Of a DNA stretch of 64,000 nt, positions 1 to 9,021 are shown piece by piece. The translations under genes and the position numbers were made by a program. The notes below the pieces were generated by a model that was not told the origin of the DNA, made no database searches, and saw nothing but the letters and a program-made list of their open reading frames with translations. Origin of the DNA: Oxynema aestuarii AP17 (lineage in GTDB: Bacteria; Cyanobacteriota; Cyanobacteriia; Cyanobacteriales; Laspinemataceae); contig NZ_CP051167.1 in NCBI RefSeq assembly GCF_012295525.1, positions 1,674,001 to 1,738,000 of the forward strand, given 5' to 3'. Each line of letters begins with the position of its first letter. The stretch's first letter is position 1.

Positions 1-153
1 GTTATTTTCCTAATCGATCCCCTGTTCGCGCAACCCCACGAACCGGATATACAAGCCTTGTTGAGAATCTGCAACGTCCACCAAGTCCCCCTCGCCACCA
101 ACCTCGCCACCGCCGAAGCCATTTTAGCCAGTTTGGCGATCGCCGCAGAGTGA
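1..153 (+). CDS. mgsA: Methylglyoxal synthase, C-terminal part (cut by window start)
   Basis: Reading frame 1 is open from the first base to a TGA at 151-153 and gives 50 residues. The segment reads [19 protein letters not shown], then [17 protein letters not shown]. This matches the end of methylglyoxal synthase, where the DPL..QPHDPDV.AL and VP.ATN..TA motifs line the phosphate pocket. The enzyme converts dihydroxyacetone phosphate to methylglyoxal, a bypass of lower glycolysis in the cytosol. The N-terminal part with the catalytic Asp lies outside the window, so completeness cannot be judged. The match rests on two motifs only but both are characteristic. Confidence 0.8.
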   Translation, partial: VIFLIDPLFAQPHEPDIQALLRICNVHQVPLATNLATAEAILASLAIAAE

Positions 154-254
154 ACCCGCCAAAAACAGCGATTCCGGGGCGATCGGCGATCGTCCGACTC
201 CCCCCGAACGTGGTAAGTTTGAAAGCTGGGAATCATTCAGTATCCGGGATTTAG

Positions 255-941
255 ATGAACGCAGTAGACGATAAAACCGTTGTCAAAGACTATTTCAACG
301 CCACCGGATTCGATCGCTGGCGGCGAATTTACGGCACCGAACAAGTCAACAAAGTCCAACTCGACATTCGCAAAGGACATCAGCAAACCGTCGATACCGT
401 CATGGACTGGCTCAAAGCTGACGGTAACTTGCGCGGTTTGTCTGTTTGCGATGCTGGATGTGGGGTCGGCAGTTTGAGCATTCCCCTCGCGCAAGAGGGT
501 GCGATGGTCTACGGTAGCGATATTTCCGAAAAAATGGTCGCCGAAGCCTACGATCGCGCCAAAGTCTTTTTAGGCCCGAACAATAATATCAGTTTCAGCG
601 CCCAAGACCTCGAATCGATCGCCGGAAAATATCATACGGTGATTTGTCTCGACGTTCTCATTCACTATCCCCAAGAAGACGCCGCGCGCATGATTTCTCA
701 CTTATGCTCGATGGCCGAATCCCGCTTAATTCTCAGCTTTGCTCCGAAAACACTGGCATTGAGCGTTCTCAAAAAAATTGGCGAACTGTTCCCCGGACCG
801 AGCAAAACTACCCGCGCTTACCAACATCGCGAAACCGATGTCGTTCGGATCTTACAAGACAACGGTTTTTCGATCCAACGTCAGGGGATGACCAGTACCC
901 GTTTTTACTATTCTCGTTTGTTAGAAGCCACGCGCGGTTAA
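255..941 (+). CDS. chlM: Magnesium protoporphyrin IX methyltransferase (ChlM/BchM)
   Basis: The 228-aa product is the usual length for ChlM. It uses S-adenosylmethionine to methylate the C13 propionate of Mg-protoporphyrin IX, the step between Mg-chelatase and the cyclase in chlorophyll synthesis. The N-terminal half carries the family signature (VVKDYFNATGFDRWRRIYG) followed by the SAM-binding glycine motif VCDAGCGVGSLSIPLA at about residues 62-77, then acidic GSDIS. The C-terminal half has the family's FAPKT and GPSKTTRAY segments. The ATG at 255 gives exactly the family N-terminus (MNAVDDK). It is followed by a strong terminator at 990-1017 and appears monocistronic. Confidence 0.95.
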   Translation: MNAVDDKTVVKDYFNATGFDRWRRIYGTEQVNKVQLDIRKGHQQTVDTVMDWLKADGNLRGLSVCDAGCGVGSLSIPLAQEGAMVYGSDISEKMVAEAYDRAKVFLGPNNNISFSAQDLESIAGKYHTVICLDVLIHYPQEDAARMISHLCSMAESRLILSFAPKTLALSVLKKIGELFPGPSKTTRAYQHRETDVVRILQDNGFSIQRQGMTSTRFYYSRLLEATRG

Positions 942-989
942 AAGACGAGGCGATCGCGCCCAGTTCAATTTACCCCAAACACTCACTCG

Positions 990-1017
990 GACGGTCAAAA
1001 TGACCGTCTATTTTTTT
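990..1017 (+). terminator. Rho-independent terminator after chlM
   Basis: An 8-bp perfect stem GACGGTCA/TGACCGTC with an AAA loop (990-1008) is followed by a run of seven T at 1011-1017. It lies 48 bp after the chlM stop. Confidence 0.9.
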
Positions 1018-1149
1018 ACCCATTCCAGGCCATTAGCCGATCCCAAAATTGAATTTGTACAATTGAAGAAGAAAAAATCACAGCACTCCGCGATCGCCGA
1101 TCCGGCGATCTTCTTAAATTTAATCTTTTTAAATTTAATCCTTTAACCC

Positions 1150-4100
1150 ATGACATCTTCAGATTATCAAGTCGGTGGCAGTCTTTCGATTGACAATCCA
1201 ACTTACGTCAGCCGCCAAGCCGATACCCAACTTTACGAAGCCTTAAAACGCGGCGAGTTTTGCTACGTTCTCAACAGCCGACAAATGGGGAAATCTTCCC
1301 TATTAGTCAGAACCCGTCACCGCTTGGAAACAGAAGGATTTAAATGTACGACCTTAGACATGACCCGCATCGGCAGCGAAAACATCCAGCCGTTGCAATG
1401 GTACAAAGGCATCGTCACCGAATTATGGCAAAAATTCGGCCTATTAGGAAAATTCAACCTCAAAACCTGGTGGCGAGAGGAAGAAGACATTTCCTTAGTA
1501 CAGCGTTTGAGTAACTTTATCGAAGACGTCTTACTCGAAAAACTGCCCGACGATCGCCTCATCGTTTTCATCGACGAAATCGATACTATTCTCAGTCTTC
1601 CCTTTTCCGTCGATGACTTTTTTGCCTTTATCCGATTTTGCTACAACCAACGAGCGATTCAACCGCAGTATAACCGGATTAGCTTTGCCATTTTTGGCGT
1701 CGCCACCCCGTCGGATTTAATTCGCGATCGCCACCGAACGCCCTTTAACATCGGCACTGCAATTCCCTTGCGCGGCTTTACCTTGAGGGAAGCCGAACCC
1801 CTCGCCCGAGGCTTGGACGTCCTCGCCGAAGGTCACGACTTGTTAGAAAATATTTTCTCCTGGACCGACGGCCAACCTTTTTTAACCCAAAAACTGTGCA
1901 ATTTACTGTTAGACATCAGCCAAAAAATCCCGATGTTTGCGAAAAGCAAGCAAGGGTGGATTCAATCCGGAAAATATAGTTTTTGGGTCGGCTTGATCGT
2001 GCGCACCTGTATCGTTCAGAATTGGGAAGGACAAGACGAACCGGAACATTTAAAAACGATTCGCGATCGCCTATTAGCCGATGAAACTCGATGCGCTCGT
2101 TTGCTGGGAATTTACCAAAAACTCCTGCAAGGAGTGGAAGTATCAGCCGACGGATCCCCGGAGCAGAATGAACTAGTTCTCAGTGGCTTGGTCGCGCGAA
2201 GAAATCATCGCTTAACCATTAAAAATCGGATTTATCGCGAAGTTTTTAATTCCACTTGGGTCGAGCAGCATTTGGCCGAACTGCGACCGTACTCGCAAAT
2301 GATAAACGCTTGGATGGCGTGCGATCGCGCCGACCCGTCCCGACTGTTACGCGGACGAGCCTTGAAAGATGCCCAACAGTGGGCGCGGGGCAAAAGTTTG
2401 AGCGATTCCGACTATCAATTTTTAGCGGCCAGCGAAGCCTACGATCGCCAAGAAACCCAACAGAAATTAGAACTGGAACGGGCTCGCGAAATTGAAGCGC
2501 GCTTGATTCAAGAACAAAAAAACACCAAACTCCAGCATTTACTCTTAAAAGTCGTCAGCGTCGCCTTCGCGATCGCCCTGATCTTGGGAGGGACCACCTT
2601 CTGGCAATACCGACGGGCCAGCGATCGCGAACGAGAAGCCCGCTACAGCGAGATTAAAGCCCTCCTTTCCGCCGCTTACGGCAATTTTGACTCGAATCGC
2701 AAATTAGACGCCTTACTCCAGGCGATCGCCGCCCGTCAAAAACTCAAAGCCCTCAGCAGCCTCGATCCCCACCTCGACCGTCAAACCCAATTGACCCTCG
2801 GACGCACCATCTACGGTATCGAAGAATACAATCGTCTTTTAGGCCATCAGACCAGCGTCGTCAGCGCCGATTTCAGCCCGGACGGATCCCATATTGTCAC
2901 CGCCAGCAGTGACGGCACCGTCAAACTTTGGCAGGCCGACGGCACCCTAGAGCATACCTTCACCGGACATCTTGCTGCGGTCCGTGACGTACACTTCAGT
3001 CCCGACGGCCAGACGATCGCCTCCGGTTCCGCCGATACCACGGTCAAACTGTGGAGCCTCGACGGGACATTAAAACGGACTTTAACGGGTCATACCGCCA
3101 GCGTGTGGACCTTGAGTTTCAGTCCCGACGGTCAACAATTGGCCTCTGCAGGGGAAGACAATACGATTCGGATTTGGGACTGGCGCGGATCGGCAGTGAA
3201 AACCTTAAAAGGTCATCAAGCGGGGATTGTCGGAGTCGATTGGAGTCCGGACGGGAAGGCGATCGCCTCCGGTTCCGCAGACAAAACCGTCAAACTGTGG
3301 AGCGCCGACGGACGTTTAGAGCAAACCCTCACCGGACATCAATCTTTCGTCTGGGATGTGGCATTCAGTCCCGATAATCGTTGGCTCGCCTCGGTTTCCG
3401 ACGATCGCACCCTCAAACTATGGACCCGAGACGGACGCTTGCAACAGACCTTTACCGGACATCGCGGTCCCATCTGGGGCGTCCGTTTCAGTCCCGACGG
3501 ACGGGCGATCGCCTCCACCTCCAGCGACAATACGATTAAACTGTGGCACCTCGACGGCACTACATTTAAAACCCTCGCCGGACATGACGCCGGAGTCTGG
3601 TTCGCCGACTTCAGTCCCGACGGTCGCGATCTCGTCTCGGTCAGTAACGACCAAACCGCCAAACTCTGGCATCTGGACAATCCCTTACTCAAACAGGCGA
3701 TCGGCCACCAAGGCGCCGTTCGCGCCGTCGCCATTTCCCCCGACGGTCGTCACGTCATTTCCGGTTCCGGCGATAATACCATTAAAATTTGGACCAAAGA
3801 CGCTCGATTAGAGCGAACCCTCAAGGGTCACACCTCCATGGTTTTAGATGTCGCCGTCAGTGGCGACAGTCAAACGATCGTCTCCGGTTCGGTGGACGGA
3901 ACCGTGAGAATTTGGAATTTAGACGGAACCTTAGAACGCACGATCGCCGATCCTGCCGTCGCCATTCGCACCGTCGATATCAGTCGCGACGGCCAACAGA
4001 TTTTATCCGCAGGGGGAGATAATACGATCAAAATTTGGAAGCGCGACGGTACCCTGTTAAAAATCCTCAAAGGACACGCGGCCCCCATTTGGGATGTTGT

Positions 4101-4650
4101 TTTTTCCCCGGACAGGCAACGGATCGCCTCCGCCAGTGAAGATACCACCATCAAACTCTGGGACGACGAGGGTCGCTTGCTCAAAACCCTCCAAGTGCGC
4201 GATGTGGGAGTATATCAAGTGGCCTTCAGTCACGACAGCCAACAACTCGCCTCCGGCGCTGCCGACGACGCGATCGACCTGTGGACTCGGGAGGGGGAGT
4301 GGCTGCAAACCTTACCCGGCGAAGGCGGCGGCATTTGGGGGATAACGTTCACTCCCGACGATCGCCGCTTGATTGCTGGCAGCGTCCGCAATACGATCGC
4401 CATTTGGACTGTGGGGGGAACCTTAATGAAAACCCTGGAAGCCCACAGTGGAGCCGTCCGCAACATCGCCATCAGTCCCGATGGCACCTGGATCGCCTCC
4501 GGTAGCGACGACCAAACCGTGATTGTCTGGAATTTAGTTGAAATTCTCAAGTTAGATGAATTGACTTATGCCTGCCACTGGGTGCGCGATTACTTGCACA
4601 GCCATGACGAACTAGACCCGGGCGATCGCGCCTTATGTGATAATTTTTAA
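1150..4650 (+). CDS. AAA-like ATPase with transmembrane segment and 14 WD40 repeats (paralog A)
   Basis: A 1166-aa protein. Residues 1-380 are a cyanobacterial AAA-like (AAA_35) ATPase: the VGGSL...YVxRxAD start, a P-loop-like NSRQMGKSS (about 39-47), the [11 protein letters not shown] segment and a Walker B VFIDEID (about 138-144). A charged helix (430-462) precedes one hydrophobic segment at about 465-485. From about residue 564 to 1129 there are 14 WD40 units (FSPDG...IASGSxDxTVKLW), enough for two seven-bladed propellers. The C-terminus ends with a C.W..DYL...DR.LCD tail. The organisation suggests a membrane-anchored signalling NTPase with a large protein-binding platform outside the membrane segment. 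Substrate and role are unknown. The next gene is a full-length paralog. Confidence 0.85.
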   Translation: MTSSDYQVGGSLSIDNPTYVSRQADTQLYEALKRGEFCYVLNSRQMGKSSLLVRTRHRLETEGFKCTTLDMTRIGSENIQPLQWYKGIVTELWQKFGLLGKFNLKTWWREEEDISLVQRLSNFIEDVLLEKLPDDRLIVFIDEIDTILSLPFSVDDFFAFIRFCYNQRAIQPQYNRISFAIFGVATPSDLIRDRHRTPFNIGTAIPLRGFTLREAEPLARGLDVLAEGHDLLENIFSWTDGQPFLTQKLCNLLLDISQKIPMFAKSKQGWIQSGKYSFWVGLIVRTCIVQNWEGQDEPEHLKTIRDRLLADETRCARLLGIYQKLLQGVEVSADGSPEQNELVLSGLVARRNHRLTIKNRIYREVFNSTWVEQHLAELRPYSQMINAWMACDRADPSRLLRGRALKDAQQWARGKSLSDSDYQFLAASEAYDRQETQQKLELERAREIEARLIQEQKNTKLQHLLLKVVSVAFAIALILGGTTFWQYRRASDREREARYSEIKALLSAAYGNFDSNRKLDALLQAIAARQKLKALSSLDPHLDRQTQLTLGRTIYGIEEYNRLLGHQTSVVSADFSPDGSHIVTASSDGTVKLWQADGTLEHTFTGHLAAVRDVHFSPDGQTIASGSADTTVKLWSLDGTLKRTLTGHTASVWTLSFSPDGQQLASAGEDNTIRIWDWRGSAVKTLKGHQAGIVGVDWSPDGKAIASGSADKTVKLWSADGRLEQTLTGHQSFVWDVAFSPDNRWLASVSDDRTLKLWTRDGRLQQTFTGHRGPIWGVRFSPDGRAIASTSSDNTIKLWHLDGTTFKTLAGHDAGVWFADFSPDGRDLVSVSNDQTAKLWHLDNPLLKQAIGHQGAVRAVAISPDGRHVISGSGDNTIKIWTKDARLERTLKGHTSMVLDVAVSGDSQTIVSGSVDGTVRIWNLDGTLERTIADPAVAIRTVDISRDGQQILSAGGDNTIKIWKRDGTLLKILKGHAAPIWDVVFSPDRQRIASASEDTTIKLWDDEGRLLKTLQVRDVGVYQVAFSHDSQQLASGAADDAIDLWTREGEWLQTLPGEGGGIWGITFTPDDRRLIAGSVRNTIAIWTVGGTLMKTLEAHSGAVRNIAISPDGTWIASGSDDQTVIVWNLVEILKLDELTYACHWVRDYLHSHDELDPGDRALCDNF

Positions 4651-5051
4651 TTTTATACGATTTTCCAAAAATAATGAGGGGTTTAGAACAATGGTATTAG
4701 ATTTTAGATTTTAGATTCTAGATTTTAGACTCAAAGAATAGAGGATGGGGAAACTACGGCGACGGCTTGGGTTTGAAATCACCAAACTTGGTATCGCTTG
4801 ACACATAAAATATGAATTAATCAACAAACATTGGACAAAAAGAGAGGAAAACAAGACCGTTGGGCGATCGCACTACAAGTTTCGTGACATTGGGTTGCAG
4901 TTACTCTGTAGTTTCTTGTTAAGATTAACGTGACCTTTAAAGAAAAATGAGTTGTTGAAGGGCAAAAGACTTAAATTAATAACAGACGACTCACCGCAAG
5001 AAAAGCCCTCGCTCGGGTCTCGACCTCTGCTTTTTTTCCTCTCTATTACTC
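4651..5051. other. Intergenic region between the AAA-WD40 paralogs
   Basis: A 401-bp AT-richer stretch without a credible gene. It holds a heptad array at 4697-4728. No terminator or promoter stands out clearly, so the two paralogs may or may not be cotranscribed. Confidence 0.6.
4697..4728. repeat. TTAGATT-type heptanucleotide array
   Basis: About four and a half copies of the unit TTTTAGA, the reverse complement of TCTAAAA, with one T-to-C change. It belongs to the same short tandem repeat family seen near 15.7, 31.7, 33.1, 34.0, 34.8, 41.7, 43.0 and 45.2 kb. Confidence 0.85.
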
Positions 5052-8000
5052 ATGAGCTTATCTTCCTATCAAGTTGGCGGCAGCCTCAGCCTCAGCAATC
5101 CGACGTACATCGAACGGAAAGCAGACCGCGAACTCTACGAAGCCTTAAAACAGGGTGACTTTTGTTATGTCCTCAATAGCCGCCAGATGGGGAAATCCTC
5201 CCTGTTAGTGCGGACGCGCCACCGCCTGCAAGCGGAAGGATTCCAATGCACGACCTTGGACATGACCCGCATCGGTAGCGAAAATATCGAACCGTTGCAA
5301 TGGTACAAAGGCATTGTCACCGAACTGTGGCAGGGATTCGGACTGTTCGGTAAGTTTAACGTAAAAAATTGGTGGCGCGATGAAAATGAAATTTCTTTAT
5401 TGCAACGGTTAAGTAAGTTTATCGAAGAAATTTTACTCGAAAAATTACCCGATCGCCATTTAGTTATTTTGATCGATGAAATCGACAGTATTCTGACGCT
5501 TCCCTTTTCCATCGATGACTTTTTTGCACTCATTCGCTTTTGCTATAACCAACGAGCGATCCAACCGGAATATAAGCGAATTACCTTTGCAATTTTTGGC
5601 GTCGCCACCCCGTCGGATTTAATTCGCGATCGCCACCGGACGCCCTTTAATATCGGACGGGCGATCGAATTGCGCGGCTTCGACTTATCGGAAGTCGATC
5701 CCCTCATCCAGGGCTTTGAAGGTCGGGTTAAGAATCCGAGAGAGTTAATTCAAGAAATCTTAAAATGGACTGGGGGACAACCGTTTTTAACCCAAAAATT
5801 GTGTAAATTACTGCTCCAACTGCTCGCCGATCGCCCCAGGAATTTGAACTCGCAAAGCGGGCAGATGAAAATGTTTCCGGGAACCGAATCTTTTTGGGTC
5901 GAAGATGCCGTGCGATCGCGCATTATCGACAACTGGCAAGGTCAAGACGAACCCGAACATTTACGCACCATTCGCGATCGCCTCTTGCGAAATCCCAAAC
6001 GCGCCGGACGCTTACTCGGAATTTATCAGCAAATCTTACAAGGGGGCGAGGTTGTCAGCGATGACAGTTCGGAGCAAATCGAACTATTTCTGAGTGGATT
6101 AATTGAAAAAAAAGATAACTTACTCGTTATCAGAAATCGTATTTATCGAGAAGTCTTTTGTCTCGAATGGGTCGCACGCAAATTGCAAGATCTGCGCCCC
6201 TATTCTCAAGCTCTCGATGCGTGGGTCGAGTCCGGTCAAACCGACGAATCGCGACTGTTACGCGGACAAGCATTATTTGACGCCCAAACTTGGGCTCAAG
6301 GCAAAAGTTTGAGCGATATCGACTATCAGTTTTTAGCCAAAAGTCAGGACCTCGATCGCCGCGAAATGCAGCAAGTTTTGGACTTGGAACGGGGTAAGGC
6401 GATCGCCAAAGAAGCCAAATTACAACGGCGATTTCTCCGGGTAGTTACTGCGGCGCTCCTCGTTTCTATCGGGTTGGGACTCTCTACCTTCTGGCAATAT
6501 CGAACGGCGATCGCCCGTCAAAAACAAGCTAGTATTAGTGAAATTCAAGCGTTAATTTCTTCCTCTCAAGGTTTATTTGCTTCCGAGCAAAGATTAGACG
6601 CCTTAGTTCAAGCACTTAAAGCCGATTTCAGGAAAAAACAACTCCACTGGGAAGATCCCAAAGTCCAGCGCCAAATTGATTCTGTTTTGCGACAAGCCGT
6701 ATATGGCGCGATCGAATACAATCGGTTGAATCACACCAGTCCGGTGATGGACGCGAGCATTTCTCCCGACGGTCAATCGATTACTTCGGTCAATCGGGAA
6801 GGTCGCCTCAAACTGTGGAGAATTGACGGGGTTTTATCTAAAATTATCGATAAAACTTTAACCACAAAAACGGCAGTTGTTTTCAGTCCCGACGGTCAAA
6901 AAATCGCCGTTGGAAACAGCGAAGGATCGATCCAACTCTGGAGTGCTAACGGAGTGAAATTACGAGAGTTTACCGGACATGAAGCGACGATCGAATCCCT
7001 GCGTTTTAGTCCAGATGGCAAATATTTACTATCTGCAAGTCGCGATCGCACGGCGAAACTGTGGACGGTCCGAGGGGAATTAGTTCGCAGTTTTAACGGT
7101 CATGACAATGAAGTGTTAATCGCCGTTTTTCATCCCGACGGGCAATCGATCGCTACCGGAAGTCTCGACAGTACGGTGAAACTGTGGAAACGAGATGGAA
7201 CCTTAGTCAAAACATTTGCACAAATCAACGGTCCGGTGAGTGGAATTGCCTTCAGTCCCGACGGGAAGGCGATCGCGATCGGTACCTGGAACGATAAGAT
7301 TTTTGTCTATGAAGAAAACGCCACCCAAGCGACTGAATTACTCGGACATACCAATTCAATTCTAACGGTCACCTTCAGTCCCGACGGCGAAACGATCGCC
7401 TCCGGTGGAGATGACAACACCGTGCGTTTGTGGAGTCGCGAAGGGGTGTTAATCGATACCTTTGAAGGACATACTGCCCCCGTGGTCAAGGTCGAGTTTA
7501 CCCCCGACGGCCAACAATTACTCTCCGGCAGTCAAGATGGAACGATCCGATTTTGGCGCTTCACTCACCCGTTACTTACCGTCTTGAATAAGCATTCTAA
7601 GCTTCTCCTCGGAGTCGGTTTCAATGTCGCGACGGGAGAGATCGTGACCGGGAGTCTGGATAACTATCTGTACTTTTGGAATCGGGAAGGGAAGTTATTA
7701 CGAAAAACCAACGATCCACCTGGGGGATGGATGAGACTCCATCCTAAAACTGGGGATATTATGAATGTCAATTTTATCGAAAGCAAGATTAACTTGAGAA
7801 AAGCGGACGGTACCCCGATCTCTACCTTGGTCGGACACGAAGATTATATTTGGGGGATTGTTTTCTCTCCCAATGACGATCGCCTCGGTTCTTTTGAAAA
7901 TCTCAACCGTCGTATTATTTTGTGGAAGCGTGACGGTAGTATAGTTAAAAAGTGGATTGCCCATGACGATGTGATTGGCGGGATCGATTTGAGTTCCGAC

Positions 8001-8552
8001 CGTCGTCTCGCCTCTGGCGACTGGGGAGGCGTGGTCAAAATTTGGAATCGGGATGGGGAGTTATTGCAAAGTTTCCAGGCCCATTCCGATCGGATTATCC
8101 GGGTGACGTTTAGTCCGAATGGGGAAACTCTAGCCACGGCGTCCGCCGACGGAACGGTTAAATTATGGGACGTTCGGGGGAAAGTCGAACCCTCCCGACA
8201 TTTATTGAACACTTTAAAAGGTCACGTGTCTTGGGTGTACGACGTTCAGTTTAGTCCGGACGGTCAAAGGATCGCTACGGCGGGACGCGATCGCACGGTC
8301 AAAGTGTGGAATCGATCGGGAGAATTATTGGTTAGCCTCAGTCGCCATAGGAAATTGGTCTGGTTTGTGAACTTCAGTCCCGATGGGAAATTCGTGATTT
8401 CCGGAAGTCGCGATCGCCAGGCGATTGTTTGGAATGTGGACGAGGCGATCGATCGCGATCGCGTCCGATCTGCGGGTTGCGACTGGATCGGCGATTATTT
8501 AAAAACTAATCGGGACATCGAGGAAAGCGATCGGGGTTTGTGCGATCGGTGA
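5052..8552 (+). CDS. AAA-like ATPase with transmembrane segment and 14 WD40 repeats (paralog B)
   Basis: Also 1166 aa, a tandem duplicate of the preceding gene. The AAA part (1-385) is strongly conserved: [22 protein letters not shown], a Walker B VILIDEID, and the [20 protein letters not shown] segment, identical in both. A hydrophobic segment lies at about 459-485. WD40 units run from about 562 to 1129 and also number 14, but several are degenerate: unit 8 lacks the SPDG turn, unit 9 lacks the D and W positions, and unit 10 has an insertion. The repeat half has diverged far more than the ATPase half, consistent with a conserved motor and divergent ligand specificity (inference). The tail CDWIGDYL...DRGLCD matches paralog A. 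Function unknown. Confidence 0.85.
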   Translation: MSLSSYQVGGSLSLSNPTYIERKADRELYEALKQGDFCYVLNSRQMGKSSLLVRTRHRLQAEGFQCTTLDMTRIGSENIEPLQWYKGIVTELWQGFGLFGKFNVKNWWRDENEISLLQRLSKFIEEILLEKLPDRHLVILIDEIDSILTLPFSIDDFFALIRFCYNQRAIQPEYKRITFAIFGVATPSDLIRDRHRTPFNIGRAIELRGFDLSEVDPLIQGFEGRVKNPRELIQEILKWTGGQPFLTQKLCKLLLQLLADRPRNLNSQSGQMKMFPGTESFWVEDAVRSRIIDNWQGQDEPEHLRTIRDRLLRNPKRAGRLLGIYQQILQGGEVVSDDSSEQIELFLSGLIEKKDNLLVIRNRIYREVFCLEWVARKLQDLRPYSQALDAWVESGQTDESRLLRGQALFDAQTWAQGKSLSDIDYQFLAKSQDLDRREMQQVLDLERGKAIAKEAKLQRRFLRVVTAALLVSIGLGLSTFWQYRTAIARQKQASISEIQALISSSQGLFASEQRLDALVQALKADFRKKQLHWEDPKVQRQIDSVLRQAVYGAIEYNRLNHTSPVMDASISPDGQSITSVNREGRLKLWRIDGVLSKIIDKTLTTKTAVVFSPDGQKIAVGNSEGSIQLWSANGVKLREFTGHEATIESLRFSPDGKYLLSASRDRTAKLWTVRGELVRSFNGHDNEVLIAVFHPDGQSIATGSLDSTVKLWKRDGTLVKTFAQINGPVSGIAFSPDGKAIAIGTWNDKIFVYEENATQATELLGHTNSILTVTFSPDGETIASGGDDNTVRLWSREGVLIDTFEGHTAPVVKVEFTPDGQQLLSGSQDGTIRFWRFTHPLLTVLNKHSKLLLGVGFNVATGEIVTGSLDNYLYFWNREGKLLRKTNDPPGGWMRLHPKTGDIMNVNFIESKINLRKADGTPISTLVGHEDYIWGIVFSPNDDRLGSFENLNRRIILWKRDGSIVKKWIAHDDVIGGIDLSSDRRLASGDWGGVVKIWNRDGELLQSFQAHSDRIIRVTFSPNGETLATASADGTVKLWDVRGKVEPSRHLLNTLKGHVSWVYDVQFSPDGQRIATAGRDRTVKVWNRSGELLVSLSRHRKLVWFVNFSPDGKFVISGSRDRQAIVWNVDEAIDRDRVRSAGCDWIGDYLKTNRDIEESDRGLCDR

Positions 8553-8631
8553 GAACGGGGGGCGATTTTCCTGGGGAGACGCTTCGCGAACGCCGCGACC
8601 CCCTTGGAAACCCCAATCCGGCAATTAACCC

Positions 8632-8660
8632 TTGACAAGTCGGGAACTTTTTGCTAGGTT
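8632..8660 (+). promoter_or_regulatory. Sigma-70-type promoter for the DAHP synthase leader
   Basis: TTGACA at 8632-8637 is a perfect -35 box. After exactly 17 bp comes TAGGTT (8655-8660), a moderate -10. The predicted start near 8667 would produce an RNA with about 40 nt before the first leader-peptide ATG and about 355 nt before the DAHP synthase ATG. Confidence 0.65.
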
Positions 8661-8706
8661 CAACAATCATAGCCATCATTAATTCTCGAAATTTAACCTT
8701 AATTCG

Positions 8707-8763
8707 ATGCACGAACGCGCCGCCTATTTTTATTTTTGGTTTAGCCAGGTTCACCGGGAGTGA
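8707..8763 (+). CDS. Aromatic leader peptide 1 (18 aa) of the DAHP synthase attenuator
   Basis: ATG at 8707 opens an 18-codon frame ending with TGA at 8761: MHERAAYFYFWFSQVHRE. Six of seven consecutive codons (8725-8742) specify Tyr, Phe, Tyr, Phe, Trp, Phe. Such density of exactly the end-product amino acids directly before an antiterminator/terminator pair is the hallmark of ribosome-mediated attenuation, as in the trp and phe leaders of enteric bacteria. A ribosome stalled on these codons leaves 8748-8758 free to form the antiterminator, whereas one that reaches the TGA covers it. No clear Shine-Dalgarno is seen, which is common in cyanobacteria. The peptide probably has no function after synthesis. 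Confidence 0.8.
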   Translation: MHERAAYFYFWFSQVHRE

Positions 8764-8827
8764 ATCGAGTTTCGCTTGCTCGTTACCCGGTGAACCGCAG
8801 ACCAAAGGCTGCGGTTCTTTTGTTTTT
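8748..8827 (+). promoter_or_regulatory. Attenuator 1: antiterminator and terminator hairpins
   Basis: GGTTCACCGGG at 8748-8758 (inside the end of leader peptide 1) pairs perfectly over 11 bp with CCCGGTGAACC at 8786-8796, giving an antiterminator with a nested CGAG/CTCG stem. The competing terminator pairs GAACCGCAG (8792-8800) with CTGCGGTTC (8809-8817), 9 bp, followed by CTTTTGTTTTT to 8827. The two stems share 8792-8796, so they exclude each other. Confidence 0.8.
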
Positions 8828-8857
8828 AAGGTTCTATTCACGTTCTCGGCGATCGAC

Positions 8858-8923
8858 ATGACACGGATTGGCAACTCCTTTTTTAGCTTTTACTTTTTTT
8901 GGCTCAGAAGCGGTTCTGGGTAG
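8858..8923 (+). CDS. Aromatic leader peptide 2 (21 aa) of the DAHP synthase attenuator
   Basis: ATG at 8858 opens a 21-codon frame ending with TAG at 8921-8923. The core NSFFSFYFFWL contains five Phe, one Tyr and one Trp codon between 8879 and 8902. The last codons and the stop overlap the 5' arm of the second antiterminator (8907-8921), so a ribosome at the stop codon would mask it. Together with leader 1 this gives two independent aromatic-codon sensors in one transcript. There is no recognisable ribosome binding site in front of the ATG. Earlier upstream starts in the same frame run through the first terminator and are unlikely. Confidence 0.8.
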   Translation: MTRIGNSFFSFYFFWLRSGSG

Positions 8924-8984
8924 GTAATTGCTGCGTCAATCGATCGCCTCCACCCGGAACTGCTTCAACGGTTCCGGGTTTTTT
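8907..8984 (+). promoter_or_regulatory. Attenuator 2: antiterminator and terminator hairpins
   Basis: The terminator is a perfect 9-bp stem ACCCGGAAC (8952-8960)/GTTCCGGGT (8971-8979) with a 10-nt loop and six T (8979-8984). The alternative antiterminator pairs GAAGCGGTTCTGGGT (8907-8921) with ACCCGGAACTGCTTC (8952-8966): 15 bp including two G-U pairs, using the whole 5' arm of the terminator. It stands 37 nt before the DAHP synthase start codon. Confidence 0.8.
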
Positions 8985-9021
8985 GTCGTCTACGTTCACT
9001 CCAGATCTTGAGGAAAACCCC

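Noticed and set aside
8651-8857. Longer ORF that ends with leader peptide 2
   Set aside because: It starts before the predicted transcript start and reads across terminator 1; its N-terminal part has no protein character.
8899-9021. In-frame N-terminal extension of DAHP synthase
   Set aside because: It runs through the attenuator 2 terminator and overlaps leader peptide 2; the ATG at 9022 has a ribosome site and matches the family start.
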